Positions 1 to 11,768 of a stretch of DNA of 64,000 nt are shown in pieces. A model generated the notes under the pieces. That model saw only the letters and a list, made by a program, of their open reading frames with translations, had not been told where the DNA came from and searched no databases. Each line of letters begins with the position of its first letter. Within the stretch, counting starts at the first letter, position 1. The DNA is from Aphanomyces cochlioides (lineage: Eukaryota; Oomycota; Saprolegniomycetes; Saprolegniales; Verrucalvaceae): contig JAHQRK010000011.1 in assembly GCA_019828595.1 (NCBI GenBank), forward strand, positions 2,356,001 to 2,420,000. The letters run 5' to 3'. The translations under genes and the position numbers were made by a program.

Positions 1-533
1 GTCGCCTCGCTTTGCAAAAAGTCATAAAACTCTGAGCAGTTCCGTTGGGAAATTCCAGTCAGCATCCCATGGACAACAAAGCAGCGAAAATGCATCGAGT
101 CGTAAAAATTGCACCATTTTTTCAAGACCAAATGGAACGTGTCGGGGCGTTTTTTGTCCAGCGCATCGGTGCATCCATTGTATGATTGTGTCAGATCGTG
201 CAAAACAAAGTCGGACGCTTTCAACAGAACAACAATATCTTCAAACGTCCTGCATCGGAGCGAATTGCCGAGAATCCACTTAGCATCCTTCGGACTACTC
301 CAGTCTAACTTGGCAAAGACACTGCCACCCAATGTTTCAATCGATTGTTTGACCGCATTGACAAAGGTCTGATCGTACAGTTGCTCATTCACTTGAATTT
401 TGTCAGCCAAGAGCGTCTCCACAAATGTTTCTGGCAGAGGGATAGCTATGCTTTTGATGCTCACTTTCCGCAAGCACTCATACCAGGCGGTAAATCGGCA
501 TTTGTCCACTTGGGCAATCGTGTATTCTGTCAT
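1..533 (-). CDS. CDC123: CDC123-like eIF2 assembly chaperone, N-terminal part
   Basis: The minus strand reads open from an ATG at 533-531 to the window edge, about 177 codons, so the C-terminal half lies outside. The protein begins with a Cys-x-Phe-x-x-Trp-Tyr segment followed by RKVSIKSIAIPLP, then LDWSSPKDAKWI, SDFVLHDLTQ, LVLKKWC, MHFRCFVV and GISQRNCSEFYD. This order of blocks is the signature of the CDC123/D123 family. The family has an ATP-grasp fold and binds eIF2 gamma to help assemble the eIF2 translation initiation complex in the cytoplasm. No intron is visible in this part. The kinase gene on the same strand ends 567 bp upstream of the start. I recognised the family from motif memory, without a search; the start is supported because the conserved N-terminus follows it directly. 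Plus-strand reading frames here are shadows. Confidence 0.9.
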   Translation of the reverse strand, partial: MTEYTIAQVDKCRFTAWYECLRKVSIKSIAIPLPETFVETLLADKIQVNEQLYDQTFVNAVKQSIETLGGSVFAKLDWSSPKDAKWILGNSLRCRTFEDIVVLLKASDFVLHDLTQSYNGCTDALDKKRPDTFHLVLKKWCNFYDSMHFRCFVVHGMLTGISQRNCSEFYDFLQSEA

Positions 534-1099
534 GTTTGCGACCTTTTCACCTGTGTTGTGGTACTAGGACTTGATTGGCCCAGAACAATTCGGAAATGCC
601 TGAAATTATCCGGATATGCCAAACCGATTCCTGGAATCTTGGAAAAGTTCCCATGACTTTCGACTGGCCCTGGGTATTTCTTTCTTTAGTGGATCACTAA
701 ATTGTGGCTACGATTGATCAACCGACTAATTTCTGATGTAATTGCAGCCATCTGACATAAAACAAGAGCCTGAAATTACCCAATTTTGACTCCCCACTTG
801 CAGCAAACGCGCAAAATCCAGAGACTAATGAGCGTCCCAAGGCAATCACAAGCAGGAGAATGTTCTCGGCGTGTAATGCAAATTCGTGGGCATTTCAGTT
901 GTTGAAACAAGATTTTCTAACATTGATAGTACAGCAGTATCTTATATCGTGAAACTCAAACCACTGACTCATCAATATGAAAATTTGTATACGGAGTCCG
1001 AGGTTTGCATTGCTATATTTCTTTATTTGCGTTTAAAAATAATATGGGGGTTGAACGAACACGACGTTGTGTTACCTGGCATTAAATTGGGGTGTACAT
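534..1099. other. Intergenic, no gene seen
   Basis: This stretch lies between the stop of the kinase gene and the start of CDC123, both on the minus strand. It must hold the kinase 3' UTR and the CDC123 promoter and 5' UTR. A plus-strand open frame at 886-1137 has no recognisable motif and overlaps the kinase end, so it is not called. No repeat or RNA gene was seen. Confidence 0.5.
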
Positions 1100-4000
1100 T
1101 TACATACGAGTCATGCGTGATTCCTCTTGATAACTGAAGTCTTCAAAATGGTTCGGATTCTTTCCATCGGAAACTGGAGAATCCAATGCTGCCATATTTT
1201 GAAACTGAGCTGGGACATTCGAAACATCATCGGCGCTAGAAATTTCAGGTACAAATACTGGCTGAATTTCCTTCCTGAGGAGGGCATCCCAGTCAATCGG
1301 ACGGAAAAACTCGTCAGCCATAATATCTCGACCACCTCCTGTACCACTTCCTAAACGCCTGCTGGGGTCTCTCACCAATAACCTGAACAAAGGTATCAGT
1401 ATAAAGTATTGCGCTAAAAGCCTTACTTGGAAATAAGAGCCTTCGCAACGGGAGATATATAAGGTGGATAGACAACTTCACTGTTCATAATGTTTTTGAA
1501 CATATTGCGGCGATTTCTGTCCACAAATGGTGTTTTACCGGTGAGCATTTCAAACATGAGGATGCCATAAGACCACCAATCCACCACTTTGCCGTACGGT
1601 TGATGTCGTAATAATTCAGGAGCCATGTACTCTGCAGTGCCACATATTGTCTTCATTCCACCTAAAAATATTCAAAAAAATCTACAGATTCGCTTTACCA
1701 TGGGCTTGGGAAGCTCGAATAGCGCCTTCAATAGATTGCCCTTCCTTTGACAAACCAAAATCTGTTAGTGCAATATGTCCCTGAGCGTCCATCAAAATAT
1801 TTTCCAGTTTAAGGTCTCGGTATGCGATATCTTTTGAATGTAAATGCATGATGGCGGTAAGTAATTGAGCCATATACAGTCGAGTTCTCTCTTCAGTAAA
1901 CCTACGTCAGAGATCAATATAAGTAATCATCCAAAAGACTCACTTCTTCGACTTCTTCAAGTGATAATACATGGAGCCACCGGGGTAGTAATCCATCACG
2001 AGGTACAACTTTTCAGGATTTTGAAAGGCGTAACGCAATCGAACGACATAAGGATGGCTGATCTCTTTTAAAATGTGTTGCTCTGCCTTTGTATTTTCAA
2101 CTTGATCGTTTTGGATAATATGAGCTTTCTTTAAGATCTTCATGGCATAAATAGCACCAGCATTTTTGCCATTCTTTTTGCGGACAAGCATAACTTTTCC
2201 AAAAGCACCACGTCCCACCACTTTCATCAAGTCAAAATCGTCAATGCTCAGAGGTCGATCCTTCTCCTTTGCCTTTTCTCGCAATACCATTTTTTGAAAA
2301 GTCCTATTGGCCTCCTCCAATGTTGCTTGGTCCATAGGAGGAGGCGGTCGGCGAGGTTTGACCGCACGGGGACTGTGGCGATGGATATTACTTGAATATG
2401 TTTGAACAGTTGGAGGTGGCGGCGAAGGGCTCGGTTGTTTGTGTAAAGATATTTGTAAATTGCAGCATGCCGTGCAAACACGTTTGGCTTCGCTAAAGCC
2501 AGGCAAAAACAATCTGTCGGAACAACTAACACAGACAGCACGTAAGCACATTCGGCAATGCCGTCTTCTATGCAAGACAAAGGTACAACCACACAAGTAG
2601 CAATTGTTTTGATTTCGAATATCTTCGCTGGGGGAAGTTGATGACGAGTGCACACGTTTGTTTTGACGTAAGAATGAGTCTGTGCGAGCAACAAAGGTAT
2701 CATGCACCCATTCAACAGTTAATTCCAATTCGCCATTTCCACGGTTACCCATCCGGTCATCTCGCAGGGAATACCACTTTCGAAGAGATCGATTCAATCC
2801 AATGTCTGACATCGTTAACGATACGCCGCCAACTGTGGTAGACAAGGGAAACGCTTTATCTTTGACTGTGATCACGACCGTAGCATTTTCATCGCACACT
2901 GGGAACGAAAATGTTTGGTTCCACTCAGGGTCCATAGTTTTCTTGTGGTTACCTACAGTTTCCCTCTTTTGTCCTACGCACGACACCACTGCGTAAGGGT
3001 TATTGTATGGTTGGCCAGTAAGACGAGCACGGTTTACGGTGATAACTAACTTGTTTGGGATTGTTGCTTTGATTGCATGCAGAGCTTCTTGAATGCCATT
3101 TCCGATCATCTAGTTAATATGAGGTTAACTGTTCTCGTTGTATCAATACAACCTGTAAAAAAACAAAAGCAGGCGCTTGAACAGATTGAAGAATTGACGA
3201 CGAATTATCGGTCGACACGCGCCCAATTGATATAGACGTGCAGCGACCATTATTTCCCAGAAGCTGGAACATCGGTTGAGTCGATGGCTCAAAATGAATT
3301 CCACGCGCTTCAATTAGTGCTTGAAGTGCGCTTGATTCACGACGATTTCGACGAATAGCCTGTGGTGAGTCAATGTACACAATCCCTCCAATCCGACCCT
3401 AGGCAGAGATTAGCCGAAGCGTTGCAATTGAAAGCCTACATAAGATTCTTCCCCTATCATGGACAAAAATTGATTCACCAGAAGACCGGATTCATCAAAC
3501 GAAATCAAGTGAATTTGGCTTGCTGTGCATCGTAGGATATATGTGTTCCAAACGTACATGACATGCTCTTCTGGTGTTGCAGAATGGAGAATCTTTGCTG
3601 GGTGTCCTTTGACCAAAACTCTGTTTGTACTCGGATTCATGACAAGAACAGCGTATCCACTGTCTTTGGCTGCTTTAATATAAGGTATCATTGACATAGC
3701 TGAGAGTGCCACGGAGAATGCTTGCAATTGCGACGCCGACTGGGGGGTCTGGATCCGTGGCAGTCCCCACAATCCAGGACTAACACCCTTGGTACTTTGC
3801 ATAAAGACACAGAGCCTTGGATTCACATTCCAGTCATCAGAGAGGAAGACGGAGCAACGAGCTTCCGCTTTCGAGTTCGGAATGAATACTTCATGCATGT
3901 GCAATTCCTGGTTCATACGCGCTTGAATGTGACCTGTGACATGGCGAACTTCAGCGTGGATAGCCTGCTGGAGGCTCTTGTCCCTCGTCTCTTCGCCTAC

Positions 4001-4317
4001 GCCACATCTACATTGAAACCATCTCAATGTCATGGACATGTACCATTCATGCCACCTTGTTCGAAGCACCTGGAGCAAGAAATATGGCCAATTCCGTTGT
4101 CAGGTCGTTTCTGGCTGTAATGTTCAGTTTGTGACCAATAAGAATCATCCTTAGTCCGAATCTCAAGGTCGCTGTTCTCTAGGTCAAGAATAAAGAAAGG
4201 CCGAGGTTGCAATCGACGGGCCAAGCTTTGATACAGTCAACTACAGCATCCGCACAGACTGTACTTGTCGATGTCATTCAATAGCGATTTTTGCAAGCGG
4301 AGTTTAGCTACAAGTAT
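1100..4317 (-). CDS. Arb2 - C2 - FYVE - AGC-type protein kinase, multi-exon fusion gene
   Basis: Minus-strand exons read from the sequence are 4317-4265 (tentative), 4225-4070, 4007-3440, 3398-3153, 3109-1944, 1901-1699, 1661-1427 and 1382-1100. Introns are GT-AG and 37-62 nt, and all phases agree, giving about 951 residues from codon 4224-4222. No ATG was found upstream, so the first exon is unresolved. Residues 50-323 match the Arb2/FAM172 alpha-beta domain ([19 protein letters not shown]). A C2 domain follows at about 341-460 and a FYVE-type finger at 493-538 with eight cysteines and RRRHCR. The AGC kinase starts near 614: G-loop GRGAFGKV, Lys647, YRDLKLEN with Asp741, DFG at 759, GTAEYMAPE, and C-terminal hydrophobic motif FEDFSY at 937. 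This predicts a Ser/Thr kinase recruited to membranes by C2 and FYVE. The fusion rests on a 43-nt phase-0 intron at 3110-3152. Alternatively two genes lie 4 bp apart, the Arb2 stop at 3114-3116 and the kinase ATG at 3109. Confidence 0.8.
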
Positions 4318-4490
4318 CTGTAATGCAAATATGGGTTGAAGGGTTTAGACAATGATTTATCCAGAAGGGTTGAGGTGGTTAGCGAAGGGTTTGTGGCAGA
4401 GGGGTGCTGGGTTCAGGAAACATCCGGATATCAGCACCTGTGGTTTAAAAATAATTTGCCCCATCTTGTCCTCTGTCGTGGCCACGAAGC
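4318..4490. promoter_or_regulatory. Divergent intergenic region between kinase and SPT2-like genes
   Basis: The genes on either side point away from each other, so both promoters must lie here or in unrecognised 5' exons. The sequence holds several near copies of a GAAGGGTTT/G motif between about 4336 and 4400, and a small AT-rich patch near 4444-4456. No core promoter element could be assigned with confidence. Confidence 0.3.
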
Positions 4491-6096
4491 ATGTCTGAAT
4501 CATGGAGTTTGGACCAAGTTCGAGACATGTCCAACAAGCTGCACAATGTGATAAGCGAAAGTGACTGGAAGACGAATCGAGAGACGGCGAAAAACCTCCA
4601 GAAGTGGCTGGCGACACTGAAAACGTATAAACCAGATCAAAATGCGCTTCGGGAGACTCGAATTGGTGTGGCGGTGAGCAAGCTGCGAAAACACGATGAC
4701 AACTGCGTGAGCGCGTACGCATCAATGTTAACAGACAAGTGGAAATCGGCACTTGATATCAAGACGGCTGGAAGCACATCAAGAGGTCCAGAGGTAGGTC
4801 GAGCTTTTGACTTGCTCACCTGAGACATCGAGTGCAGAACGATCGAACCATGAACATTGAAGCTGAACGCAAAAACGAAGCGGCTCGCCAACGTTTACAG
4901 CAGTCATATGCAAACGAGAAAGCCAAGCGCGAAGCACGCACGAGTGTATTTTTGGACAATCCTATAGCCAAGCGGGGTAAAGGACGCAAATCTGTGTCGA
5001 CAACTACCATCACGAGGTATGTCAATCCTCCACGGCCTGGTGTGGAGCAAAAAATACCTCGAGCTATCGCTCCTCCATCTACAAGTAAAACTATTTCGCA
5101 AGTCCTTCCATCGAGCAACATCAACAGAAGCTCGAGCGAACCCACCAAATCATACTCTTCAACCTCACAACCAGTAAAGAAAATGACGTAAGGCGCAATC
5201 TTTTGGCTCCTCTCTAACTTGATATCCTGTTTAGTCCTGAAGAAGAGCGTCATCATCGTCGGCAGATGCAGTACCGCATGCTCGCTGAGAAAAAAGCTCG
5301 TGAAACTGGTAAACCAGTACCGACGTCCATTTCAAAGCCAGTACCTGCTGCCAAGTCTACTCCAGCACCAACTAGCACCTCGAAGCCTAGTTCGTCGAGT
5401 GACAAGAGCGAAAGACGACCCGTGAAAGCTGCGCCAACGATGAATCCCAAAGACAAAGTGGACAAAGAATTTCTCGATAAAATGTATCCTCGCGTAGCTG
5501 GTCGCCCACCTGTCGAGACAAATACAAAGCGAAAGCGAGACGAAGGAAGTAAAGCGCCGGCGCCTTTAAAAGAAGGCGAAAGAGAAGTTATGCACTGGTT
5601 GAAAGGTTTGACCGAAGATATGAGTCAATACGCGCAAACGTTTTTTGACAATGGCTTTGACAGCATGAAACTCGTATCGACAATCAATGACAAGGACATT
5701 GCAGCCATGATTCCAAAACGTGGGCATTGCCGAGTCGTGGAAATGGCCGTGCAATCGCTGAAACAATCGAGGAAAAGCAAGCCACCACCAGTTGCCAAGC
5801 GAAAGCGACCCACTTATGATGACGACGAATACGACAGTGATGATGGATTTGTTGTCAACGACGAAGAAGACCATTTTGTTCCAGGCGCCATCACGTCCAT
5901 GTTTCGAAAGGGACGTGGACGTCGTCCGGCGTATTATGACGACGATGGCGATTCATCAGACATGGAGGCTAGCTTTGAGGAAATACAGCGGGAAGAATAT
6001 CGAAGTGCTCGCTATGGTGACTACGAAGATGAAGTGGAGGATCTTCGCAACCGAAAACACAAGGAGAAAAAATTGAAGAGAAAACAAAAGGACTAA
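4491..6096 (+). CDS. TFIIS N-terminal / SAM-like / SPT2 chromatin protein
   Basis: Three exons, 4491-4793, 4838-5187 and 5235-6096, are joined by GT-AG introns of 44 and 47 nt with matching phases, giving 504 residues. Residues 1 to about 85 form a helical TFIIS N-terminal (LW/Med26-type) domain, with NRETAKNLQKWLATLKTY and a conserved Arg-x-x-x-Ile-Gly-x-x-Val run. A low-complexity Ser/Thr/Pro/Lys linker follows. Residues about 336-398 (HWLKGL, FFDNGFDSMKL, GHCRVVEMAV) look like a SAM domain. A basic AKRKRP stretch could be a nuclear signal. Residues about 435-490 match the SPT2 C-terminal signature: MFRKGRG, a run of acidic residues, SDMEASFEEIQREE. SPT2 proteins bind histones H3-H4 during transcription, and TFIIS N-domains dock to elongation factors. 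A nuclear role in transcription-coupled chromatin handling is therefore inferred. The gene ends 13 bp before the stop of the convergent peptidase gene. Confidence 0.85.
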
Positions 6097-6109
6097 TTAA
6101 TCACAATTG

Positions 6110-7427
<1,318 letters not shown>

Positions 7428-7610
7428 GACTGTCTGGTGTCCGATCAAAAGTGTAACCTTCAACCCCTCATCAGAAACTCATCAAAATAAATTACGTTCC
7501 TCGCATTGGTTGATACTGCGTTCATAGTGTCCCATGAGGAAGAGATAAAAAATTTGGTGAATTTTCCGGTGTCAATTTTTTTATCTCCACGAATATGAAT
7601 GCAAATGATA
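7428..7610. other. Intergenic, upstream of the peptidase gene
   Basis: This holds the peptidase promoter and 5' UTR. It becomes AT-rich towards the inverted-repeat element that starts at 7611. No coding motif was recognised. Confidence 0.4.
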
Positions 7611-8277
7611 TGAAGGCCCACGAAACAAAATCAGTCTTATTGCCATTTTGATACTTTTGAGATACGAATGAGACGCTATGGGGGGGTGTCTGAGCTGCAA
7701 TTTGAGCAATCTAACACCCCTCAACTCGCAGTATTGATGTGGCCCTGCCATGAGGGGGCGTCGATGGGGGGAAATCTCGAAAAAAATCTTTTTTGAGATT
7801 TTTGTATATTTGGATTCCTTGTTTCCAGTCAAAGCATCTGTTTCTTCTGAATTTGACAATAAAGTCATGGAAAAGGACTTCAAAGTTTGAATAAATCAAA
7901 TTGTGACATGTTTAAAACAAGCCCCAAGTTCAGAACTGTGTCGACACACCTATGTCAACTAGAACGATTTTATTTTGAGCTCTTGTTTCAATGTCTTCAT
8001 TGAGGGCTGCTCTTGACGTGAATTGTTGTGGTCGGTAGTCATCGTCCACATCAGAGCAGATTTCATACTCTATCGCCACCGACGTCTCCTTCTCTTCTTC
8101 GGACATTCGGTGGCCACCTTCACAAATGTTTAAAACACACTGCCCATCAATCAGGAGAGCTTGAACTGTTTTTTTTCGTTTCCTCGAAAATAAGTTTTCA
8201 AAAGGTAAAACCTTTGAAGCTACTTATCTCGACTATTAATTTTGCCAGGCTCACCGATTTTGTTTCGTGGGCCTTCA
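7611..8277. mobile_element. Candidate non-autonomous inverted-repeat element (MITE-like)
   Basis: A 25-bp stretch at 7608-7632 recurs as a perfect reverse complement at 8256-8280. If the element is taken to begin with TGAAGGCCCACG at 7611 and end with its complement at 8277, a TA dinucleotide flanks both sides (7609-7610 and 8278-8279). TA target duplications are typical of Tc1/mariner-type elements. The 667-bp interior is AT-rich with a G-rich patch near 7681-7685 and 7752-7771, and it shows no transposase motif. The Gypsy fragment begins about 25 bp beyond the right end. The family assignment is an inference from the ends only. Confidence 0.6.
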
Positions 8278-8301
8278 TATGAAATATAAGCTCAAAATCT
8301 A

Positions 8302-9063
8302 CTATCTAAGGTAGCTTGGGACCCAGGTCAGACTCCAATTGTTCCAAAACAAGGCGTATCGGTGTCGGAGAGTCAGACGCGGATTTAGATTGCTACGAGT
8401 CTCGATTGCAGCGATTGCATGTTGCCAAACCCACTCAGAGGTGGACACATTGTACCGATAAGTGGGTGACGACTCGATTTCAGCAAGTGTTGGTTCCAGG
8501 GGTAAACGCGAGAGTCCGTCTGTACATCCCATCTTAGATCCGGGTCTATGAACAACGGTAAAATCCAGACTTTGCAAGTGTACGATCCATCGTGCAAGTT
8601 TGCCGTTTGTAGAGTGAAATCCAGGTTTCAATAGCCCCATGAAAGCTCCGTGTAAATAGTAAAAGGTCGTATGTCGATGTATGGTCGGAATTTCTTGGTA
8701 GCCCATACGATTCCGTAGCATTCAATTTCAAACTCGCATCGCCCTCGTTGATCCATGATCCATTTTTGCATTGTCACACTTGAATTTCCGCACGAATTTT
8801 TCGGCAGCTTTCAGATGTCCGTGTGGTTTAGAGATGGCCGCGAATCCTTGTATGAATTTTCTTAAATATCCTGCTAATCCGATTAACGCTCGTACTTTGG
8901 CCACATTTCGGAGCGGTCGTATTTTCAACACGGATTTGACTTTTTCGGGATTTGGCAAAATCCCGGCAGGAGTGGCAATATGTCCTAGAAACATCGCCGA
9001 TGTCTTGCCCCAGACAGTTTCAACTTAAATTCAGCGTCTTGCAAATATTGCAAGACGCTGAAT
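8302..9063 (-). pseudogene. Gypsy-type retrotransposon RT/RNase H remnant
   Basis: The minus strand, read across at least two frame breaks, shows LQDAEFKLKLS (9060-9030) and FLGHIATPAGILPNPEKVKS (8991 down). Next come ALIGLAGYLRKFIQGFAAIS and, in another frame, GLLKPGFHSTNGKLARWIVH, LDFTVVHRPGS and GLSRLPLEP. These are the thumb, connection and RNase H blocks of Ty3/Gypsy polymerases. The RT catalytic core, protease, integrase and LTRs are absent. The RNase H start is degenerate, with a stop near 8728. It is a dead fragment with no predicted function. Confidence 0.85.
9029..9063. repeat. Perfect 16-bp inverted repeat (hairpin) at the Gypsy fragment end
   Basis: ATTCAGCGTCTTGCAA at 9029-9044 is followed by the 3-nt loop ATA and its exact reverse complement at 9048-9063. 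One arm encodes the Gypsy residues LQDAEF on the minus strand, so the other arm is an inverted copy of coding sequence. It marks the point where the Gypsy homology stops. Confidence 0.85.
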
Positions 9064-9118
9064 CTTCCATGAGCCGCTAGAATTGAGGTACAGCATTACA
9101 AAGACCACAGGTGTCAAG

Positions 9119-9168
9119 CCCAATCGCCACGTCTGGCATGTTTGAAAGGTGTCATGCTAGTGTGGCGG
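9119..9168 (+). repeat. Isolated fragment of the 183-bp satellite
   Basis: Fifty bases match the satellite monomer (the part from CCCACTCGCCACG through TGTGGTGG) with mismatches only at 9123, 9159 and 9166. It lies 4.7 kb outside the first array, in the same orientation, between the Gypsy remnant and an unidentified reading region. It is a single partial copy, not tandem. Confidence 0.85.
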
Positions 9169-9215
9169 TTAACTGAGTATATTAACGAATTAATATGGCC
9201 CAAATGCGCCGCAAA

Positions 9216-10263
9216 CTAGACTTTGTATTTTGGATTCATAGGTCGCATAATAATTATGTGTTGGGAAATTGTGACCTTGGAAGGTTCTTGTGGAAAATCG
9301 TCAAGTGTTGCTGAACCAGAGTTGAGTTGAAAAATAGACTTGGGTGTGAGGTCAGTTGAAGCAGGCATGGCATAAAAATGTTCCAAGGCGATACAGACCG
9401 TGAAAAAATTCAACAGTATAGAGAAGAGCCATACAAGCAACTTTCTTTTCATGACCATCTTGAACCGAGTTGATGGCGGCGAGATACAAGGCGATTTCAG
9501 GTTGACCATATAGGACTTGAAACTTTTATAAAGACTTTGTGAAAATGGCCAAGTAAATAAAAGCTTGAGGTAAAGTCGATCCATGAATAAATACATCAAC
9601 AGGAGAGGAAGGTTAAAAATTGCCAAAAGGGTCGAGACAGAATAAAATCAGGCCCAAGGCAAATAAATTGGCCAGAGGTAGGAGTCCAAAAAGCCCAAAA
9701 AAGGTCTTGGCCAATTCAATTCGACCCCTAGAGGCCAAATTAAATCGCTGGAACCATTGGAAAAGCTGGGTTTGAGATAGAGGACCATCCAAAATAAATG
9801 TTCTTGGACGATTTGGCCAGCCAAAAAGATCATCGAGGCCGGACGTTCCATGACAAGCATAGTTGTTTTCAGGAGCGTCTTCATCGGAGTTGATGGCGGC
9901 GAGATAGAGAGAAAATCCCGTTTGGGTTGGGGTATTAAAAACTCCCAAAAATAATATACCAGGTAAAATATTTGAGAGGTGCTGTTTTGACATGCGCCAT
10001 GAGCGGATAGGTCCCAAGCGCAAGCATCTCGAGAGCTGGATTTCGAACGGCGCCACGGTCCATGAAGCAACTTGGCAGGATCGTAGCCAAGATACGTATG
10101 AAGCATAGCTCACCATTAGAATGGCCATAGGTAGTGTGTAGCATGAGAGCGCTAGCCAAAACCAGTGGTTATTCCAATCGGGCATCTCGGTGGCGCAACA
10201 TGATGGCGACATAACTTTCGAATGGCGATGATGTGGATGGCCGTACTTGGTGTCCACCATCAA
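9216..10263 (-). pseudogene. Unidentified broken minus-strand reading region
   Basis: Several overlapping minus-strand open frames (9216-9626, 9613-10263, 9648-10106) are rich in Leu, Phe and Trp and include hydrophobic runs such as LANLFALGLILFC and LLVWLFSILLNFF. The residues LYLAAINS occur twice in one frame, at about 9887-9910 and 9467-9490. They come from a 20-bp DNA sequence repeated at 9467-9486 and 9887-9906. I do not recognise a family. The region may be the remains of a membrane protein gene or part of a mobile element. No intact start-to-stop gene is supported. Confidence 0.35.
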
Positions 10264-10735
10264 TGAAAAGCGTGGAGTTCCTCACGAGGCAAGAGAAGAT
10301 GAAGCGTTTCCCATGCAAGATCTGTGGCCAAATGGGCCACTGGGCAAACAAGTGCGACCGTCGTGGTAAAAAGAAGCAAAGAGTTGCAGCGACGGCCAAG
10401 GAAGAAAGTGATTATCTCTTTAAGTGGACATGAAGAAAGGACGAGTAGCGGCAACGACTGGTTCATCGACTCGGGTGCGACGCACCACATGACGAACTCC
10501 ATGGCGAACTGCAAGAACTACTCGCCCATGGAGCCAATCAAGGTTCACCTTGCTGACGACGACGTTATTGAAGCGGTTGGTCAAGTCGAGGTGGCGGTGG
10601 AACTGATGACGCATCAAGGACTTCAACGTGGTGTCTTGAGTAACGTTTGGTTCATCCCGAAGATCAGTCGAAACCTTTTTTCAGTCAGCCAATTTGCCGC
10701 TGATGACGCGAAAATTTCTTTGAGAAGAACAATTG
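10233..10735 (+). pseudogene. Copia gag C-terminus and aspartic protease fragment
   Basis: A CCHC zinc knuckle (CKICGQMGHWANKC) sits at 10312-10353, followed by a basic DRRGKKKQR tail. After a frame change the protease motif WFIDSGATHHMT appears with its catalytic Asp at 10468-10470, then VWFIPKISRNLFSVSQF, the usual block before GAG-pre-integrase. The capsid part of gag is missing. The frame shifts again near 10735. Confidence 0.85.
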
Positions 10736-10739
10736 CATC

Positions 10740-11768
10740 ATGGAAAAGCAAGGAAGATCATTCAACATTGGAAGTCGTTTCGGGAAGGGCCTCTACAAGT
10801 TGTCGATGCAACCTGTCAAGGAAGGAAGTGCAAGGGCCAACCTCACTGAAGTGAAGTCCACCCAGTCCAAGTTGTGGCACGATCGTCTAGGTCACATCGG
10901 CTGTCAAGGCCTCGAAACACTAGTGAAGAATGATATGGCGAGCGATTTGGCATTGAAGACTGTCAAAGACTGGAATTTCTGCGACTCGTGTGCTTTGGGA
11001 AAGCATGCACGCTTCAAGTTTGCAAAGAAGTCCTCGAATCGGTCGACCACGCTGTTTGAAGAAGTCAGCTCCGACGTGTGCGGACCAATGCAAACCCCAA
11101 GTCGTGGTGGAAATTTGTACTTTGTTACCTTCATATGCGGTAATTCAACGTATTGCTGGGTTTACTTGATGCGTCACATGTCCGAAGTCTTCGCCAAGTT
11201 CACAGAGTTTCATGCCATGGTGAAGAATCAATTCAATACATGCATCAAACGTCTTCGAAGTGACAATGGCAAAGAGTATCAAAACAAGCAATTTGAAGAG
11301 TACTGCAAGAAGTCTGAAATCCAACAGCGGTTTTCGACAGTATATTCGCCAGTATACACACCCGAACTGAATGACATGGCTGAGCGGATGAATCGCACAC
11401 TGGTTGAAATTGCACGCTGTATGCTTGAACACGCAAGACTACCCAAGGAATACTGGGCCGAAGCTGTTGCTGCCCATATTTCAAATCGTATGCCAACGCA
11501 AGCACTTGAAGAGAAGAAATCGCCGTATGAAGTGGTCACTGGCAGGAAGCCCAAGATTGGCCATTTTCGAGTATTTGGATGCGAAGCCTATGTCCATGTA
11601 CCCAAAGAAAAACGCAAGAAGTTCGATGCCAAGTCTACTCGATGTCGGTTGGTTGGCTACGATCGCTTTGATCAAGGTTATCGTCTTGAAGATCTCGAAA
11701 CTGAAAGAATTATCATCAGTCATCCAAGTTCCCGATTGATGACAGCTCAGAGCCACAAGGCACTGTGA
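10740..11768 (+). pseudogene. Copia GAG-pre-integrase and integrase core fragment
   Basis: One uninterrupted frame of about 340 residues contains the HHCC finger (LWHDRLGHIG to FCDSCALGKH). The integrase core follows, with SDVCGPM, RSDNGKEY and TPELNDMAERMNRTLVE supplying the D, D and E positions. The C-terminal part has GRKPKIGHFRVFGCEAYVHV and LVGYD, typical of Copia. This domain is the best preserved part of the element. The usual Asn-Gly before the catalytic Glu region reads Asn-Asp. Integrase would insert the cDNA, but the element as a whole is dead. Confidence 0.9.

Noticed and set aside
109..656. Plus-strand small open frames at the left edge
   Set aside because: They are shadows of CDC123, which reads on the minus strand with conserved motifs.
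2248..2996. Open frames overlapping the kinase exon on either strand
   Set aside because: The C2-FYVE-kinase frame over the same bases has clear domain signatures; the others have none.
3114..3152. Arb2 as a separate gene ending at 3114
   Set aside because: Not fully excluded, but the 4-bp gap to the next ATG and a good 43-nt phase-0 intron make one gene more likely.
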